NCBI RefSeq assembly: GCF_009858175.1
Contig: NZ_CP047393.1
Location: 186,001-250,000 of the forward strand
Source of the DNA: Pontibacillus sp. HMF3514
GTDB lineage: Bacteria; Bacillota; Bacilli; Bacillales; BH030062
DNA length: 64,000 nt
Reading direction: 5' to 3'
The translations under genes and the position numbers were made by a program. Numbering within the stretch: position 1 is the stretch's first letter; each line of letters starts with the position of its first letter. This document shows positions 42,396-51,147 of this stretch, piece after piece. The notes below the pieces were generated by a model. That model saw only the letters and a list, made by a program, of their open reading frames with translations, had not been told where the DNA came from and made no database searches.

Positions 42396-43385
42396 ATGCG
42401 TATTTTAATTTTAGGAGGGACTGTGTTTCTCGGGCGTAATATAGTTGAAGCAGCGTTAGAGAAGGGACATGAGGTAACACTTTTTAATAGAGGAAAAACG
42501 AATCAAGATCTATTTTCAGATGTTGAGAAATTGACTGGAGATCGGGCGAGTAATCTTGAAAGTCTGAAGGGCCGGGAGTGGGATGTAGTTATTGATCCAT
42601 CAGGATACCTTCCTGGAGTGGTTGCAGAAACAGCCTCATTATTAAAGGATGCGGTGGAGCGCTACATTTTCATTTCTTCCATTTCTGTATATCGTGATTT
42701 TCAAGAGCAGTATATTGATGAAGGATATCCTGTAGGTGAATTAGAAGATGAATCAGTAAAAGAAATTAATGGAGAAACGTACGGTCCTTTAAAAGCACTA
42801 TGTGAAAAGACAGTCGAGGATATAATGCCAGGTCGGACATTGTCTATTCGACCAGGTTTGATTGTTGGTCCTCATGACCCTAGTGATCGTTTTACATATT
42901 GGGTTGAGAGGTTTGCACGTGGGGGCGATGTCCTTGTTCCAGGTGAAAAAAATCGACCTGTCCAGTGGATTGATGTGCGTGATCTCTCACGGTGGATCAT
43001 TCAAATGGCTGAACAAAAAGAGACGGGGGTTTATAACGCTACCGGTTATGATAAAGAACTGACGATGGGGGAGTTTGTGAATGTTTTAGATCATCATCAT
43101 GAGGATGCGAATCCAGTGTGGGTTGATGATGCCTGCCTTCTAAAGCATGAAATTAGTCCTTTCACGGAGTTACCCATGTGGATTCCTGTAACCGACAAAC
43201 ACCCTCACGGATTTATTTTAGCAAGTAACCAGAAAGCACTTGATAAAGGTCTAAGCTTCCGCCCGATTTCAGAGACTATTAAAGATACACTAGCTTGGTA
43301 TCAATCACGCCTAGATCCCGAGTTGAAAAATGGTTTAGATGCTGAGAAAGAAGCTCGTGTTTTGGAAGAATGTACTTCAACATGA
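42396..43385 (+). CDS. NAD-dependent epimerase/dehydratase (extended SDR)
   Basis: A 329-residue protein starting ATG 42396 after TTAGGAGGCG. The Rossmann motif ILGGTVFLGRNIVEAA is at residues 4-19, FISSISVYRDF holds the substrate-binding Ser region, and the usual Tyr-x3-Lys appears as YGPLKALCEK. Members of this subgroup resemble mRNA-binding/isoflavone reductase-like SDRs. Substrate unknown. The stop overlaps the next start (ATGA). Confidence 0.85.
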   Translation: MRILILGGTVFLGRNIVEAALEKGHEVTLFNRGKTNQDLFSDVEKLTGDRASNLESLKGREWDVVIDPSGYLPGVVAETASLLKDAVERYIFISSISVYRDFQEQYIDEGYPVGELEDESVKEINGETYGPLKALCEKTVEDIMPGRTLSIRPGLIVGPHDPSDRFTYWVERFARGGDVLVPGEKNRPVQWIDVRDLSRWIIQMAEQKETGVYNATGYDKELTMGEFVNVLDHHHEDANPVWVDDACLLKHEISPFTELPMWIPVTDKHPHGFILASNQKALDKGLSFRPISETIKDTLAWYQSRLDPELKNGLDAEKEARVLEECTST

Positions 43386-43800
43386 TAAGAGCAGTTATTT
43401 TTGATTTTGATGGTCTCATAGTTGCTACGGAGTCAGTCTGGTTTGATGTATTTCAAGAGATTTCACAAGAATATGGAGTCGACCTATCATTAGAGACTTT
43501 TTCAAAATGTGTAGGCTCGACTGATGATGCATTATTCGATCATATGGAGATTCATGCAACGAAACCGTTTGATCGGTTGGAGATTGATAGAAAAGCGGAA
43601 AATCGATACCGAGATTTTGTAGAGGATCTAGTTTTTTCGTAATGGTGTGTTAGATTACTTGAAAGAAGCAAAAAGTTTAGGAATTCGAATTGGGCTAGCA
43701 TCGAGCTCAGAGATTGATTGGGTAGAGAGTTATTTAAATCAATTTGGGATATTAAAGTACTTTGATGTAATGTGAACTGGTGATCAAGTAAGATTGAGGA
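43382..43800 (+). pseudogene. HAD-superfamily hydrolase, frameshifted and truncated
   Basis: ATG 43382 begins IRAVIFDFDGLIVATESVWF, HAD motif I of the beta-phosphoglucomutase type, but the frame stops at 43642. A frameshift near 43636 restores RNGVLDYLKEAKSLGIRIGL, then ASSSEIDWVESYL with motif II Ser. A TGA at about 43771 and loss of motifs III and IV complete the decay. The gene was probably the third member of the kinase-SDR operon. Confidence 0.75.
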
Positions 43801-43825
43801 AGGTCGAGCTGTGCTCGGCCTTTTA
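43795..43825 (+). terminator. Terminator after the HAD remnant
   Basis: AAGGTCGAGC and GCTCGGCCTT pair with a T-rich tail. Confidence 0.7.
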
Positions 43826-43848
43826 TTATGTTCAGGGGAGTTATATAG

Positions 43849-44069
43849 TTCCGTTAAAGCCCCCTTATCTGGAAGACTTGGAATTGAGATAAAGTGAGAG
43901 GAGTCCGTTGCTGGAAAAAGAGTAAGGGGTTCATTGAAACGGCGATACTCCTGTGGAAGACCGTCCGAGCCTCCTCGTTCACTCCGTTCTCTGCGGGGTC
44001 TCGGCCGCCCTTTCTACCACTGGAGTTCGCCGTTTCCTTCACCCCTTGCAATTATGGAGGATAACGGAC
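43849..44069. repeat. Intergenic repeat element, copy A
   Basis: The element is bounded by TTCCGTTA (43849-43856) and TAACGGA (44062-44068). Inner arms AAGGGGT...GAAACGGCGA and CGCCGTTTC...ACCCCTT (43924-44047) make a long hairpin. The core holds GGAAGACCGTCCGAGC, CCTCCTCGTTCACTCC and CTCGGCCGCCCTTTCTACC. The core is shared, in opposite orientation, with copy B. GC content is visibly higher than the surroundings. Confidence 0.85.
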
Positions 44070-44210
44070 CCATGGCTGATATCTTTTAATCTCTTACATA
44101 AGGAAAATGCGATCTCAGATACTAAAACCCTTTATATAGAGCTTTAGATCACTTTGAAGCATATATGATGTAACCACATATTCTAAACTAGAAAACCTTA
44201 CGATATCTGC

Positions 44211-44381
44211 GGTTCCGTTAGTCACCATTATGGCTAAGGTGGGCTGTGGAACGGGTTGACTCCTCCGGTAGAAAGGGCGAGCGAGATCCCGCAGGAGTGA
44301 AGTGACGAGGAAGCTCGATCGGTCTTCCGGGGAAAGCAACCCGTTCCACAGCCTGCCGCACTGCAAAAACGTAACGGAACC
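44211..44381. repeat. Intergenic repeat element, copy B (inverted)
   Basis: The outer arms GGTTCCGTTA (44211-44220) and TAACGGAACC (44372-44381) are perfect inverted repeats. The inner arms GGCTGTGGAACGGGTTG (44242-44258) and its exact complement (44337-44353) form a perfect 17-bp stem. The reverse complement of the core reads GGAAGACCGATCGAGC and CTCGCTCGCCCTTTCTACC, matching copy A. Open frames crossing either copy are artefacts. Confidence 0.87.
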
Positions 44382-44494
44382 AACCCGCACCAGCTTATTC
44401 AAGATAACTGCCATATAACTGAATAACTAAATTTCTAAGATAAACAAAATTCAAAAAGAAAAACTAACTATTTTTTCAAAAAATTGAAATCTAC

Positions 44495-44523
44495 TGTAAT
44501 ATGAAGCTAGAAAGTTCGTCTAA
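44495..44523 (+). promoter_or_regulatory. Candidate autoregulatory ECF promoter
   Basis: TGTAAT (44495-44500), a 16-bp spacer and CGTCTAA (44517-44523) form an ECF-like promoter upstream of the ECF sigma gene. ECF genes commonly drive their own transcription. Pattern evidence only. Confidence 0.4.
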
Positions 44524-44557
44524 TTAAGGAGAGAAACAGGAAGAAGGGGATTTAGGG

Positions 44558-45061
44558 ATGGATTCTACCGTCGTAGTCGAAGAATGGTTCGAAAAATACA
44601 GTGATGGCCTATATAACTTTCTTATATATTACACACGTTCCTCGGAAGTAGAAGGTATTGTTCAAGAAACGTTCATCCGAGCAATTCGTAACTTTCATTC
44701 CTATGAAAAGAAAGCTAAACCGAAAACCTGGCTCTATCACATTGCTAGAAATGTAGCCATTGATGAAGCACGTAAGAAAAAACGCACCCAATGGGAAGAG
44801 GAGGTGCCTATTATGGAGGATAAAATAGATTCCGGTGAGCGTCCCGAAGAAGTTTATCAGCTTCAAGAGACTAAACGTACAATCTATCACTCCATCAATC
44901 GTCTTAAAGATAGTTATCGGGATGTTTTGCTTTTGAGATGTATGAATGATTTTTCAATAGATGAGACAGCTCAGATTTTGGAATGGACTCAGAACCAGGT
45001 GCGCGTGACGTATCACCGAGCGCTCAAAGCCTTGCAAAAGGAGCTGAATAAGCATGCATGA
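44558..45061 (+). CDS. ECF RNA polymerase sigma factor
   Basis: A 167-residue ECF sigma factor, ATG 44558. Region 2 appears as EGIVQETFIRAIRNFHSYEK and KTWLYHIARNVAIDEARKKK; region 4 as FSIDETAQILEWTQNQVRVT. It differs from SigW in region 4 and lies far from it, so it is an independent regulon. It overlaps the next gene by 8 bp, pointing to a tightly coupled anti-sigma partner. Confidence 0.9.
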   Translation: MDSTVVVEEWFEKYSDGLYNFLIYYTRSSEVEGIVQETFIRAIRNFHSYEKKAKPKTWLYHIARNVAIDEARKKKRTQWEEEVPIMEDKIDSGERPEEVYQLQETKRTIYHSINRLKDSYRDVLLLRCMNDFSIDETAQILEWTQNQVRVTYHRALKALQKELNKHA

Positions 45062-47216
45062 AGATGAACTTAGAAAGCAACTGAAGGAATTTCCTCAACA
45101 TCAAAGGCTGGATGAAGATAAGAAAGAGGAAATGAAGCATACCTTACGAAAAGAAGTCGGAAAAGAGGCGATGCCTTTTCAAAAACGAAAAAGGAAGCCT
45201 TGGATTGCCGGGATAGTTGGGGTGGCAGCCCTAATGATTATGATTTTTTCTGTACTCGCCATTACAGGAGGACAGCCTTTGGGTCAGGCGAATTTTACTG
45301 GTGAAAATGGTGATCAAAGTCTTCGTGCAGCATTTATAAAAGAAGTTGAAGAAAATGAAGATATTACCGACTATTCTTTTTCACCGGATGAAAAGGAGGT
45401 ATTGTTTGTTGAAGTAGAAAATGAAATTTTAATGGTAAAGTTTCGTGACTTGGAAAGCAATACTACGAAATCTCTTTTTCAAGCCCCAAGCATATACCAT
45501 GAATACTCATGGTCACCAAACGGAAGGTATGCTATGTATGCTTCTAGCGGTATAAGTCCAAAAAAGTCCTGGATGATTAACTTAGAAAAAGCGAAAGTCC
45601 AAAGCATGAGCCCTTTTTATAGGACAGGAAGCCCATTATGGGGAGAGTATGGAAATCGGGTTGTATTTGGAGAGGACCACCCAGATCGTGAACTCTCAAG
45701 GATAGTGATGTATGATTTTGAAAAGATGGAAGCTGAAACGTTATATACAGCAAGGAAAGAGTTAGTGAGATATTACGTTGAGAAATGGGAAACGAATAAA
45801 ATCAAAGTGATGGAAGATTTGTTAGAAGAGGAACGTTCAAGACCGATTTTACTCTCCAAAGAGAACAATCAGTGGACCTCTTTGGAGGAGATGACAGAGG
45901 AAGATGCTGAGCCAGGAACCAAAGCGCATATTAACCAAAAGCTTAGGACTCAGCAACAGGTCCAAATTGAAAACATTACTTGGTCTCCTGATGAGTCCTA
46001 TGTTGTGTACACAGAAAGCACATTTAATGCACCTGATCAAAGGACCTTCATTTGGGAAGTGGGCAAAACCGATCCACAGGCTATTAAAAATGACTTTGAG
46101 GAGAATGTCCATACGTTAAAAGGGTTTAAATGGAATGAAGATAGTACCCACTTTATAGAGTTATACAGTTACGGTGGAGATAACAAGTTTTTATGGACTG
46201 TAGTCGATGCAGAAGAAGAAATTCGAACGAAACAATTCCCTGCTACCCACGAGCCAAAATGGTCACCAGGTGGTAACCGTATTGCTTATGTTGAAGGGAT
46301 ACGAGAGGAGAAGGAATCAGGTACGATTAGCTACAATGCACTTAAAGTCTATGGATTGTCTCCTGATAGAATGTTTGATTCATCAGGAAACCAAAAATTC
46401 CGTATTCAAACATTATTTGAATCAGAAGAGTTTGCTCAGTACATTGAAGTGAAATCTTGGAGAGATCGTTCTTCAATAGAAGCGACTTATCGTTCTTACA
46501 TGGCTAATGGAAAAAGTACAATGCTTTTTAATGAAGTCAATGGAGAGTGGAAAAGAGATCGAAACATTCCAATCAATTTAATGGCTTTTAGTACCCCGAT
46601 TTATTTTGGGAGGCATTTAGTAAAAGAAGAGCCTTATTCCTTGTGGGATGAAGAAACATCAAAAGAGGTTGTCTTAGGAAATGATAAAAAGATAATAGTT
46701 TCTCTTTATAACGCTAATGGCGTAGAACACGTTTTTTTAAGGTATAGAGATCGGTGGTTCTCTCTTCAAGAAACGAAATTTAAAAATGCTAACATATCAA
46801 CAGAACCAATTACGGGTAATGAGAACAACGAAATTGTGATTCTGGGTACAGAGGTCCAAGAAGGGGAAGAAATACCGATTAAGCATATTATCAGATTTAA
46901 GCCTGATGACCAAAATGCAAACAACTTTGAACACATAGCCGCAATACCTTATTATCAAGAAGTAGACTTAGACGGCGATTCTAATTCAGAAATGGTGTCT
47001 ATTCATGAATCACAGGTTTTCATTTACGTAACAGACAATAATCAGATGGGAAAAATAAACGTGCTAAAAGCGGTAGGTGCTAAGAGTCATCAAACGATAG
47101 AGCTTAAGAAGGTGGATGATCAATATATATTTGAAATACGATCGGAGAAGACTGGAGAGGTAGATCATTATAAATTTGCTGATTTTGAATTATATAAAAC
47201 AGAATTAGAAGGATAA
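45054..47216 (+). CDS. Large membrane-anchored partner of the ECF factor with TolB/WD40-like propeller
   Basis: A 720-residue protein. A cytoplasmic N-terminal part of about 47 residues (LRKQLKEFPQHQRLDEDKKE) lacks the zinc H-x3-C-x2-C motif. One membrane helix follows (IAGIVGVAALMIMIFSVLAI, about 51-70). The outside part has repeated propeller blades (DYSFSPDEKEVLFVE, YSWSPNGRYAMYAS, ITWSPDESYVVYTES, PKWSPGGNRIAYVEG) and a C-terminal domain with DLDGDSNSEM. The 8-bp overlap with the sigma gene and the topology indicate an anti-sigma factor with an unusually large sensor. Confidence 0.75.
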   Translation: MHEDELRKQLKEFPQHQRLDEDKKEEMKHTLRKEVGKEAMPFQKRKRKPWIAGIVGVAALMIMIFSVLAITGGQPLGQANFTGENGDQSLRAAFIKEVEENEDITDYSFSPDEKEVLFVEVENEILMVKFRDLESNTTKSLFQAPSIYHEYSWSPNGRYAMYASSGISPKKSWMINLEKAKVQSMSPFYRTGSPLWGEYGNRVVFGEDHPDRELSRIVMYDFEKMEAETLYTARKELVRYYVEKWETNKIKVMEDLLEEERSRPILLSKENNQWTSLEEMTEEDAEPGTKAHINQKLRTQQQVQIENITWSPDESYVVYTESTFNAPDQRTFIWEVGKTDPQAIKNDFEENVHTLKGFKWNEDSTHFIELYSYGGDNKFLWTVVDAEEEIRTKQFPATHEPKWSPGGNRIAYVEGIREEKESGTISYNALKVYGLSPDRMFDSSGNQKFRIQTLFESEEFAQYIEVKSWRDRSSIEATYRSYMANGKSTMLFNEVNGEWKRDRNIPINLMAFSTPIYFGRHLVKEEPYSLWDEETSKEVVLGNDKKIIVSLYNANGVEHVFLRYRDRWFSLQETKFKNANISTEPITGNENNEIVILGTEVQEGEEIPIKHIIRFKPDDQNANNFEHIAAIPYYQEVDLDGDSNSEMVSIHESQVFIYVTDNNQMGKINVLKAVGAKSHQTIELKKVDDQYIFEIRSEKTGEVDHYKFADFELYKTELEG

Positions 47217-47223
47217 CTTTTAA

Positions 47224-47262
47224 CACGATAAGCTCAGAGCTGTACATCTGAGCTTATTTCTA
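47224..47262 (+). terminator. Terminator of the ECF operon
   Basis: ATAAGCTCAGA and TCTGAGCTTAT pair around an 8-base loop, followed by TTCTAT. Confidence 0.75.
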
Positions 47263-47343
47263 TAGGATTTACCCTTTTGTTGGAATGATAACCTCTATAC
47301 ATATTTCTTGAAATCAAGGAGACGATGAACTTAATTCCATCGT

Positions 47344-47373
47344 TTGACGAACTTGGCTATATACATATAAAAT
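47344..47373 (+). promoter_or_regulatory. Promoter of the ZIP transporter gene
   Basis: TTGACG (47344-47349) and TAAAAT (47368-47373) with an 18-bp spacer. No metal-regulator box is recognised beside it. Confidence 0.5.
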
Positions 47374-47443
47374 GCCTTAAGCAAGAAAAATTGCACACAC
47401 GCAAAAATATAATAAATACTTTAAATAAATTGAGGTGAGCAAC

Positions 47444-48253
47444 ATGTATGATATGTTTACATCATTAGATCCAGTTATGCAAGCTCTGATTGGGACCCTG
47501 TTTACATGGGGGATGACAGCACTTGGGGCTGCGCTTGTTTTTATAACTAAAGGAACGAATCAAAAATTTATGGATAGCACGCTCGCTTTTGCCGGTGGTG
47601 TTATGATAGCTGCCAGCTATTGGTCTCTGCTTGCACCAGCAATTGAAATGGCTGGAGAACGCTCAGGACCTTCTTGGCTTCCTGCTACTGTAGGTTTTTT
47701 ACTAGGTGGCGCATTCTTGATGCTTGTTGACCGTCTTGCGCCTTTATTAAATAATAGCCAGTATATGAATGATATTAAAGATAACAAGGCAAAGCGCAGA
47801 ACAACGCTGCTTATCTTTTCTATAACGTTACACAATATCCCGGAAGGTCTTGCAATTGGTGTTGCATTTGGTGCACTAGCATCAGGAGCTACTGAAGCGG
47901 CATTAGCTAGTGCAGTTGCCTTAGCTCTGGGTATTGGTATCCAAAACTTCCCTGAAGGAATGGCTGTTTCAATGCCGTTACACCGTGACGGAATGTCAAA
48001 AGGGAAGAGCTTTTTCTTCGGTCAATTCTCCGGAATGGTTGAACCAATATCAGCAGTGATAGGTGCATTAGCTGTTATTTTGATTAAACCAATTCTGCCT
48101 TATGCACTTGCATTTGCTGCAGGCGCTATGATTTTTGTAGTAGCCAAAGAGATCATTCCTGGTTCACAAGAGAAAGGGAATGCCGAACTAGCTTCTATCA
48201 GCTTGATGATCGGTTTTGCTGTTATGATGACATTAGATGTAGCATTAGGATAA
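47444..48253 (+). CDS. ZIP-family metal ion transporter
   Basis: ATG 47444 follows GAGGTGAGCAAC and gives 269 residues; an in-frame GTG at 47435 lies inside the ribosome site. Eight membrane segments are predicted. The TM4/TM5 metal sites are LHNIPEGLAIGVAFGALASG and IGIQNFPEGMAVSMPLHRDG, and FGQFSGMVEPISAVIGAL follows. Such GufA/ZupT-like proteins import zinc or other divalent metals. A terminator follows. Confidence 0.92.
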   Translation: MYDMFTSLDPVMQALIGTLFTWGMTALGAALVFITKGTNQKFMDSTLAFAGGVMIAASYWSLLAPAIEMAGERSGPSWLPATVGFLLGGAFLMLVDRLAPLLNNSQYMNDIKDNKAKRRTTLLIFSITLHNIPEGLAIGVAFGALASGATEAALASAVALALGIGIQNFPEGMAVSMPLHRDGMSKGKSFFFGQFSGMVEPISAVIGALAVILIKPILPYALAFAAGAMIFVVAKEIIPGSQEKGNAELASISLMIGFAVMMTLDVALG

Positions 48254-48259
48254 TTTAGT

Positions 48260-48291
48260 AAAGATGTCTGCGGAAGCAGGCATCTTTTTAT
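48260..48291 (+). terminator. Terminator after the ZIP gene
   Basis: AAGATGtCTGC and GCAGgCATCTT pair around GGAA, followed by TTTTA. Confidence 0.85.
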
Positions 48292-48393
48292 TGGTAAAGC
48301 AGTAGTCCATTCTTTGCTAAACGGGCGCTTGCGCTTTTCTCCTTTGGTTAATATTACAAAAATTATTGTACCTATGTCTCGTTTAGGAGTGAA

Positions 48394-49815
48394 ATGAAGG
48401 GGGAAACTGAGAAGGAGCCTATAAAAAAAGGGGAAAGCCCGATGAAATTTTCTTGGAAAGATTCTTTATTGTGGATACGAATAAGAGATAGCTATTGGTT
48501 TATGCCAAGTATTTATAGTATATTTTCCATAATAGCCGTCGCAATTTCGACGATGATTGACGTATATTATATTCAGCACGTGTCACGTTACATACCCGAT
48601 TTGTTTTTATCAACTCGAAGTACAGCTACGTCACTTTATTCTGCATTGATCACATCCATTTTAACGATGACAACGATTAGTTTTTCATCTATTATGGTTG
48701 TGTTAACAACCTATTCACAGCAATTTTCACCAAGAACACTACAAGATTTCATGACAGACCAAGTGACTCAAAATGTCTTGGGTGTGTATGTGTTTGGGTT
48801 TATTTTTGCACTACTTAATCTTATTCTATTAACAGAAAGCAAGACAAAAGTTCTAGTAAGCCCTTTTTTCACAGTGATCGTGGCCATCATAACGCTCGGT
48901 TTTTTCGTTGTATTTATTCATCACTCATCTCGTTGGGTACAAGTGAATAACTTAATAGGAAAAATACAAGATGAAACCTACAGAGTTATAGGGAAGAAAT
49001 TCTCTGAGAAATCTTATGGTGTTTATGAACAGTGGGATGAAAACGAGGTAGATAGGATTAAGAACAAAGAACGTCAAATTGTTAAAGTTCAACAATCCGG
49101 TTATATTCAACATGTTCAATTTAAGCCATTGATCCAATGGGCGATGGACAAAGACGTGGTTATTGATATTCACTTTCAGGTTGGGGACTACGTAGAAGCT
49201 GGTACACCTCTATTCTCATACTATATAGATGAGGATAGAGATGAGATTAATGAAAGCACATGTCTGAATTATATTATGGTTGGTAAAGAACGAACGAACC
49301 TTCAGGATATTGAATTTGCTATTCAAAAGTTAGTTGAAATAGCATTAAGAGCGATTTCACCAGGGATTAATGATCCTCACACTGCGATTAATTGTATTAA
49401 CCGTATTGGTTCATTACTTGCTGAGTTAGGACGAGAATATAAAGCCTATCGCTATTATTCAGACCAAGAGGATGAGCTTCGTGTTATTTTAGAACCGAAA
49501 CAATATTTTGAATATCTTTATAAAAGCTTTTACCAAATTCGACTATACGGAAAAAATGATGTTTCCGTAATGAATGGTGTCTTAGAGGCCCTTTATAAAA
49601 TTGCTAAAGTTAATGATGAGAAAGTGCGAGAAGTCATTTGGGATTTTACTATATATATGATTAAGGCCATTGAAGATGAACGGTATTATTCCTATGATTA
49701 TGAATTAATCAAACGTATGGCAGATCAGATTGCTGAGGTTTGCGGCAAGGATCCAGACCAAATTCCTCTTACGAATCATACGGAGAGAGGCCGAGTGAAT
49801 AAGGAGAGCTTATAA
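48394..49815 (+). CDS. DUF2254 membrane protein
   Basis: ATG 48394 follows TAGGAGTG; ATG 48442 is an alternative start closer to the family N terminus (MKFSWKDSLLWIRIRDSYWF). The 473-residue protein has four membrane segments in the first 170 residues and a large cytoplasmic domain. Family motifs include MTTISFSSIMVVLTTYSQQF and ALRAISPGINDPHTAINCI. Function unknown. It lies one base before the DUF368 gene, so the two form an operon. Confidence 0.87.
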   Translation: MKGETEKEPIKKGESPMKFSWKDSLLWIRIRDSYWFMPSIYSIFSIIAVAISTMIDVYYIQHVSRYIPDLFLSTRSTATSLYSALITSILTMTTISFSSIMVVLTTYSQQFSPRTLQDFMTDQVTQNVLGVYVFGFIFALLNLILLTESKTKVLVSPFFTVIVAIITLGFFVVFIHHSSRWVQVNNLIGKIQDETYRVIGKKFSEKSYGVYEQWDENEVDRIKNKERQIVKVQQSGYIQHVQFKPLIQWAMDKDVVIDIHFQVGDYVEAGTPLFSYYIDEDRDEINESTCLNYIMVGKERTNLQDIEFAIQKLVEIALRAISPGINDPHTAINCINRIGSLLAELGREYKAYRYYSDQEDELRVILEPKQYFEYLYKSFYQIRLYGKNDVSVMNGVLEALYKIAKVNDEKVREVIWDFTIYMIKAIEDERYYSYDYELIKRMADQIAEVCGKDPDQIPLTNHTERGRVNKESL

Positions 49816-49816
49816 A

Positions 49817-50623
49817 ATGGAGTGGAAAAATATATACCGTGGTATGCTGATGGGAACAAGTGACTTGGTTCCTGGTGTAAGCGGGGGAACAATCGCGGTT
49901 ATTTTAGGTATTTATGATCGACTAATTGAAGCAGTAAATGGGGTTTTTAGTCGAGAGTGGAAAAAACACATTGGTTTTTTCATCCCCTTAATTATAGGGA
50001 TAGGAGCAGCTATTCTGCTGTTAAGTCAAGGGATTCATTGGCTACTTAACCATTATAAAACGCCTACATTATTTTTCTTTCTTGGATTAATTATTGGAGT
50101 CATTCCATTTCTGTTTAAGCAAGCAGGCTATAAAGAGAACTTTAAAGGTCATCATTATGGATATATGGTGGTGAGCGGTGCTTTAGTAGCTTCATTGGCT
50201 GTGTTCAATCAAGGGGATCCAGAAGCTTGGGGCTCATCCCTTTCTACCTTACAAATGGTGTTGCTATTCTTATCAGGATGGCTAGCAAGTATGGCCATGA
50301 TCCTTCCGGGTATTAGTGGTTCTTTACTCCTATTGCTTGTTGGTGTGTATCCAACGGTTATTCAAGCCGTAAAGGAACTACAAATTGGTCGTGTTTTTGT
50401 TTTTGGATTAGGTGTCTTAGTTGGATTAATGATTACGAGTAAGGCCATTCAATGGGTGTTTAATAAGTACCCATCACACACGTATGCGATTATTATTGGA
50501 CTTGTATTTGGCTCTATAATTGTACTCTATCCAGGGATACCATCATTGATGCTTCTTAGTTTTATAGCTTTTGTAGGCGGATTATTTGCAGCCTATTTAT
50601 TAGGACAAGTTGAACACACATAA
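49817..50623 (+). CDS. popT: DUF368 / PopT-family undecaprenyl-phosphate transporter
   Basis: A 268-residue membrane protein with about eight to nine hydrophobic segments. The paired DUF368 motifs are present: SDLVPGVSGGTIAVILGIYD at about residues 16-35 and MILPGISGSLLLLLVGVYPT at about 156-175. DUF368 proteins were identified as flippases that return undecaprenyl phosphate, the cell-wall lipid carrier, to the cytoplasmic face. ATG 49817 follows AAGGAGAGC inside the DUF2254 end. Loss can be tolerated when DedA-type UptA is present. Confidence 0.9.
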   Translation: MEWKNIYRGMLMGTSDLVPGVSGGTIAVILGIYDRLIEAVNGVFSREWKKHIGFFIPLIIGIGAAILLLSQGIHWLLNHYKTPTLFFFLGLIIGVIPFLFKQAGYKENFKGHHYGYMVVSGALVASLAVFNQGDPEAWGSSLSTLQMVLLFLSGWLASMAMILPGISGSLLLLLVGVYPTVIQAVKELQIGRVFVFGLGVLVGLMITSKAIQWVFNKYPSHTYAIIIGLVFGSIIVLYPGIPSLMLLSFIAFVGGLFAAYLLGQVEHT

Positions 50624-50624
50624 A

Positions 50625-50657
50625 AACCAGTACTCATTTGAGTACTGGTTTTTATTA
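50625..50657. terminator. Bidirectional terminator
   Basis: AAAACCAGTACTCA and TGAGTACTGGTTTT form a strong stem with A and T runs, ending popT and the convergent YjcZ gene. Confidence 0.88.
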
Positions 50658-50665
50658 AGATTAAA

Positions 50666-50800
50666 TTAGAAACGGAAAGCTGTTGCGCCAACGATGATTA
50701 GCAAGATGAAGAGTACAACGATTAGCACAAAGCTTCCATAACCGCCACCATAGCCTCCGCCATAGCAGCATCCGTATCCACCATATCCGTACATACTCAT
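50666..50800 (-). CDS. YjcZ-family micro-protein (44 aa)
   Basis: ATG 50800 follows AAAGGGGGG and encodes a Gly/Tyr-rich head with a Cys pair ([20 protein letters not shown]), then a hydrophobic helix ([20 protein letters not shown]) and RF. This is the YjcZ layout of sporulation-associated micro-proteins. A close relative follows on the same strand upstream. Confidence 0.87.
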   Translation of the reverse strand: MSMYGYGGYGCCYGGGYGGGYGSFVLIVVLFILLIIVGATAFRF

Positions 50801-50879
50801 TTCCCCCCTTTCAAAAGAAATCTTTTATATCAGGGTAGCTCTTGCTACATGAAACCGATCGATAAGTGAGTGGGGTGAC

Positions 50880-50984
50880 TTAGTATCCTCCGTATCCTCC
50901 ACCGAACATAGATGCTCCTACGATAATTAGCAAAATGAACAACACAACAATTAGGGCGAATCCGCCACCGTAACCTTGACTCAT
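50880..50984 (-). CDS. YjcZ-family micro-protein (34 aa)
   Basis: ATG 50984 after AAAAGGAGGGG encodes [20 protein letters not shown], then [14 protein letters not shown]. Here Gly/Tyr segments flank both ends of the helix. It lies 79 bp from the next YjcZ gene and the two are probably expressed together during sporulation. Confidence 0.87.
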   Translation of the reverse strand: MSQGYGGGFALIVVLFILLIIVGASMFGGGYGGY

Positions 50985-51103
50985 CTAAACCCCTCCTTTT
51001 CTTTGACTTCACTTATAATGTATGTAGATGTCCTTGTTATGGTTGGGCGATTCAGCATATATATCAAAAATGGGCGGGGTATCTTGATAAGTAAGAAAAC
51101 AAA

Positions 51104-51140
51104 AAAAAAGCTGTCTCTTTTTTAAGAGACAGCTTTTAAA
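51104..51140. terminator. Terminator of the OsmC gene
   Basis: AAAGCTGTCTCTT and AAGAGACAGCTTT pair with an A run on the left (T run on the minus strand) and T-rich loop. Confidence 0.82.
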
Positions 51141-51147
51141 TGAATAA

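Noticed and set aside
43854-44414. Open frames inside the inverted intergenic repeats
   Set aside because: They track palindromic repeat DNA, have no ribosome sites and no protein-like composition.
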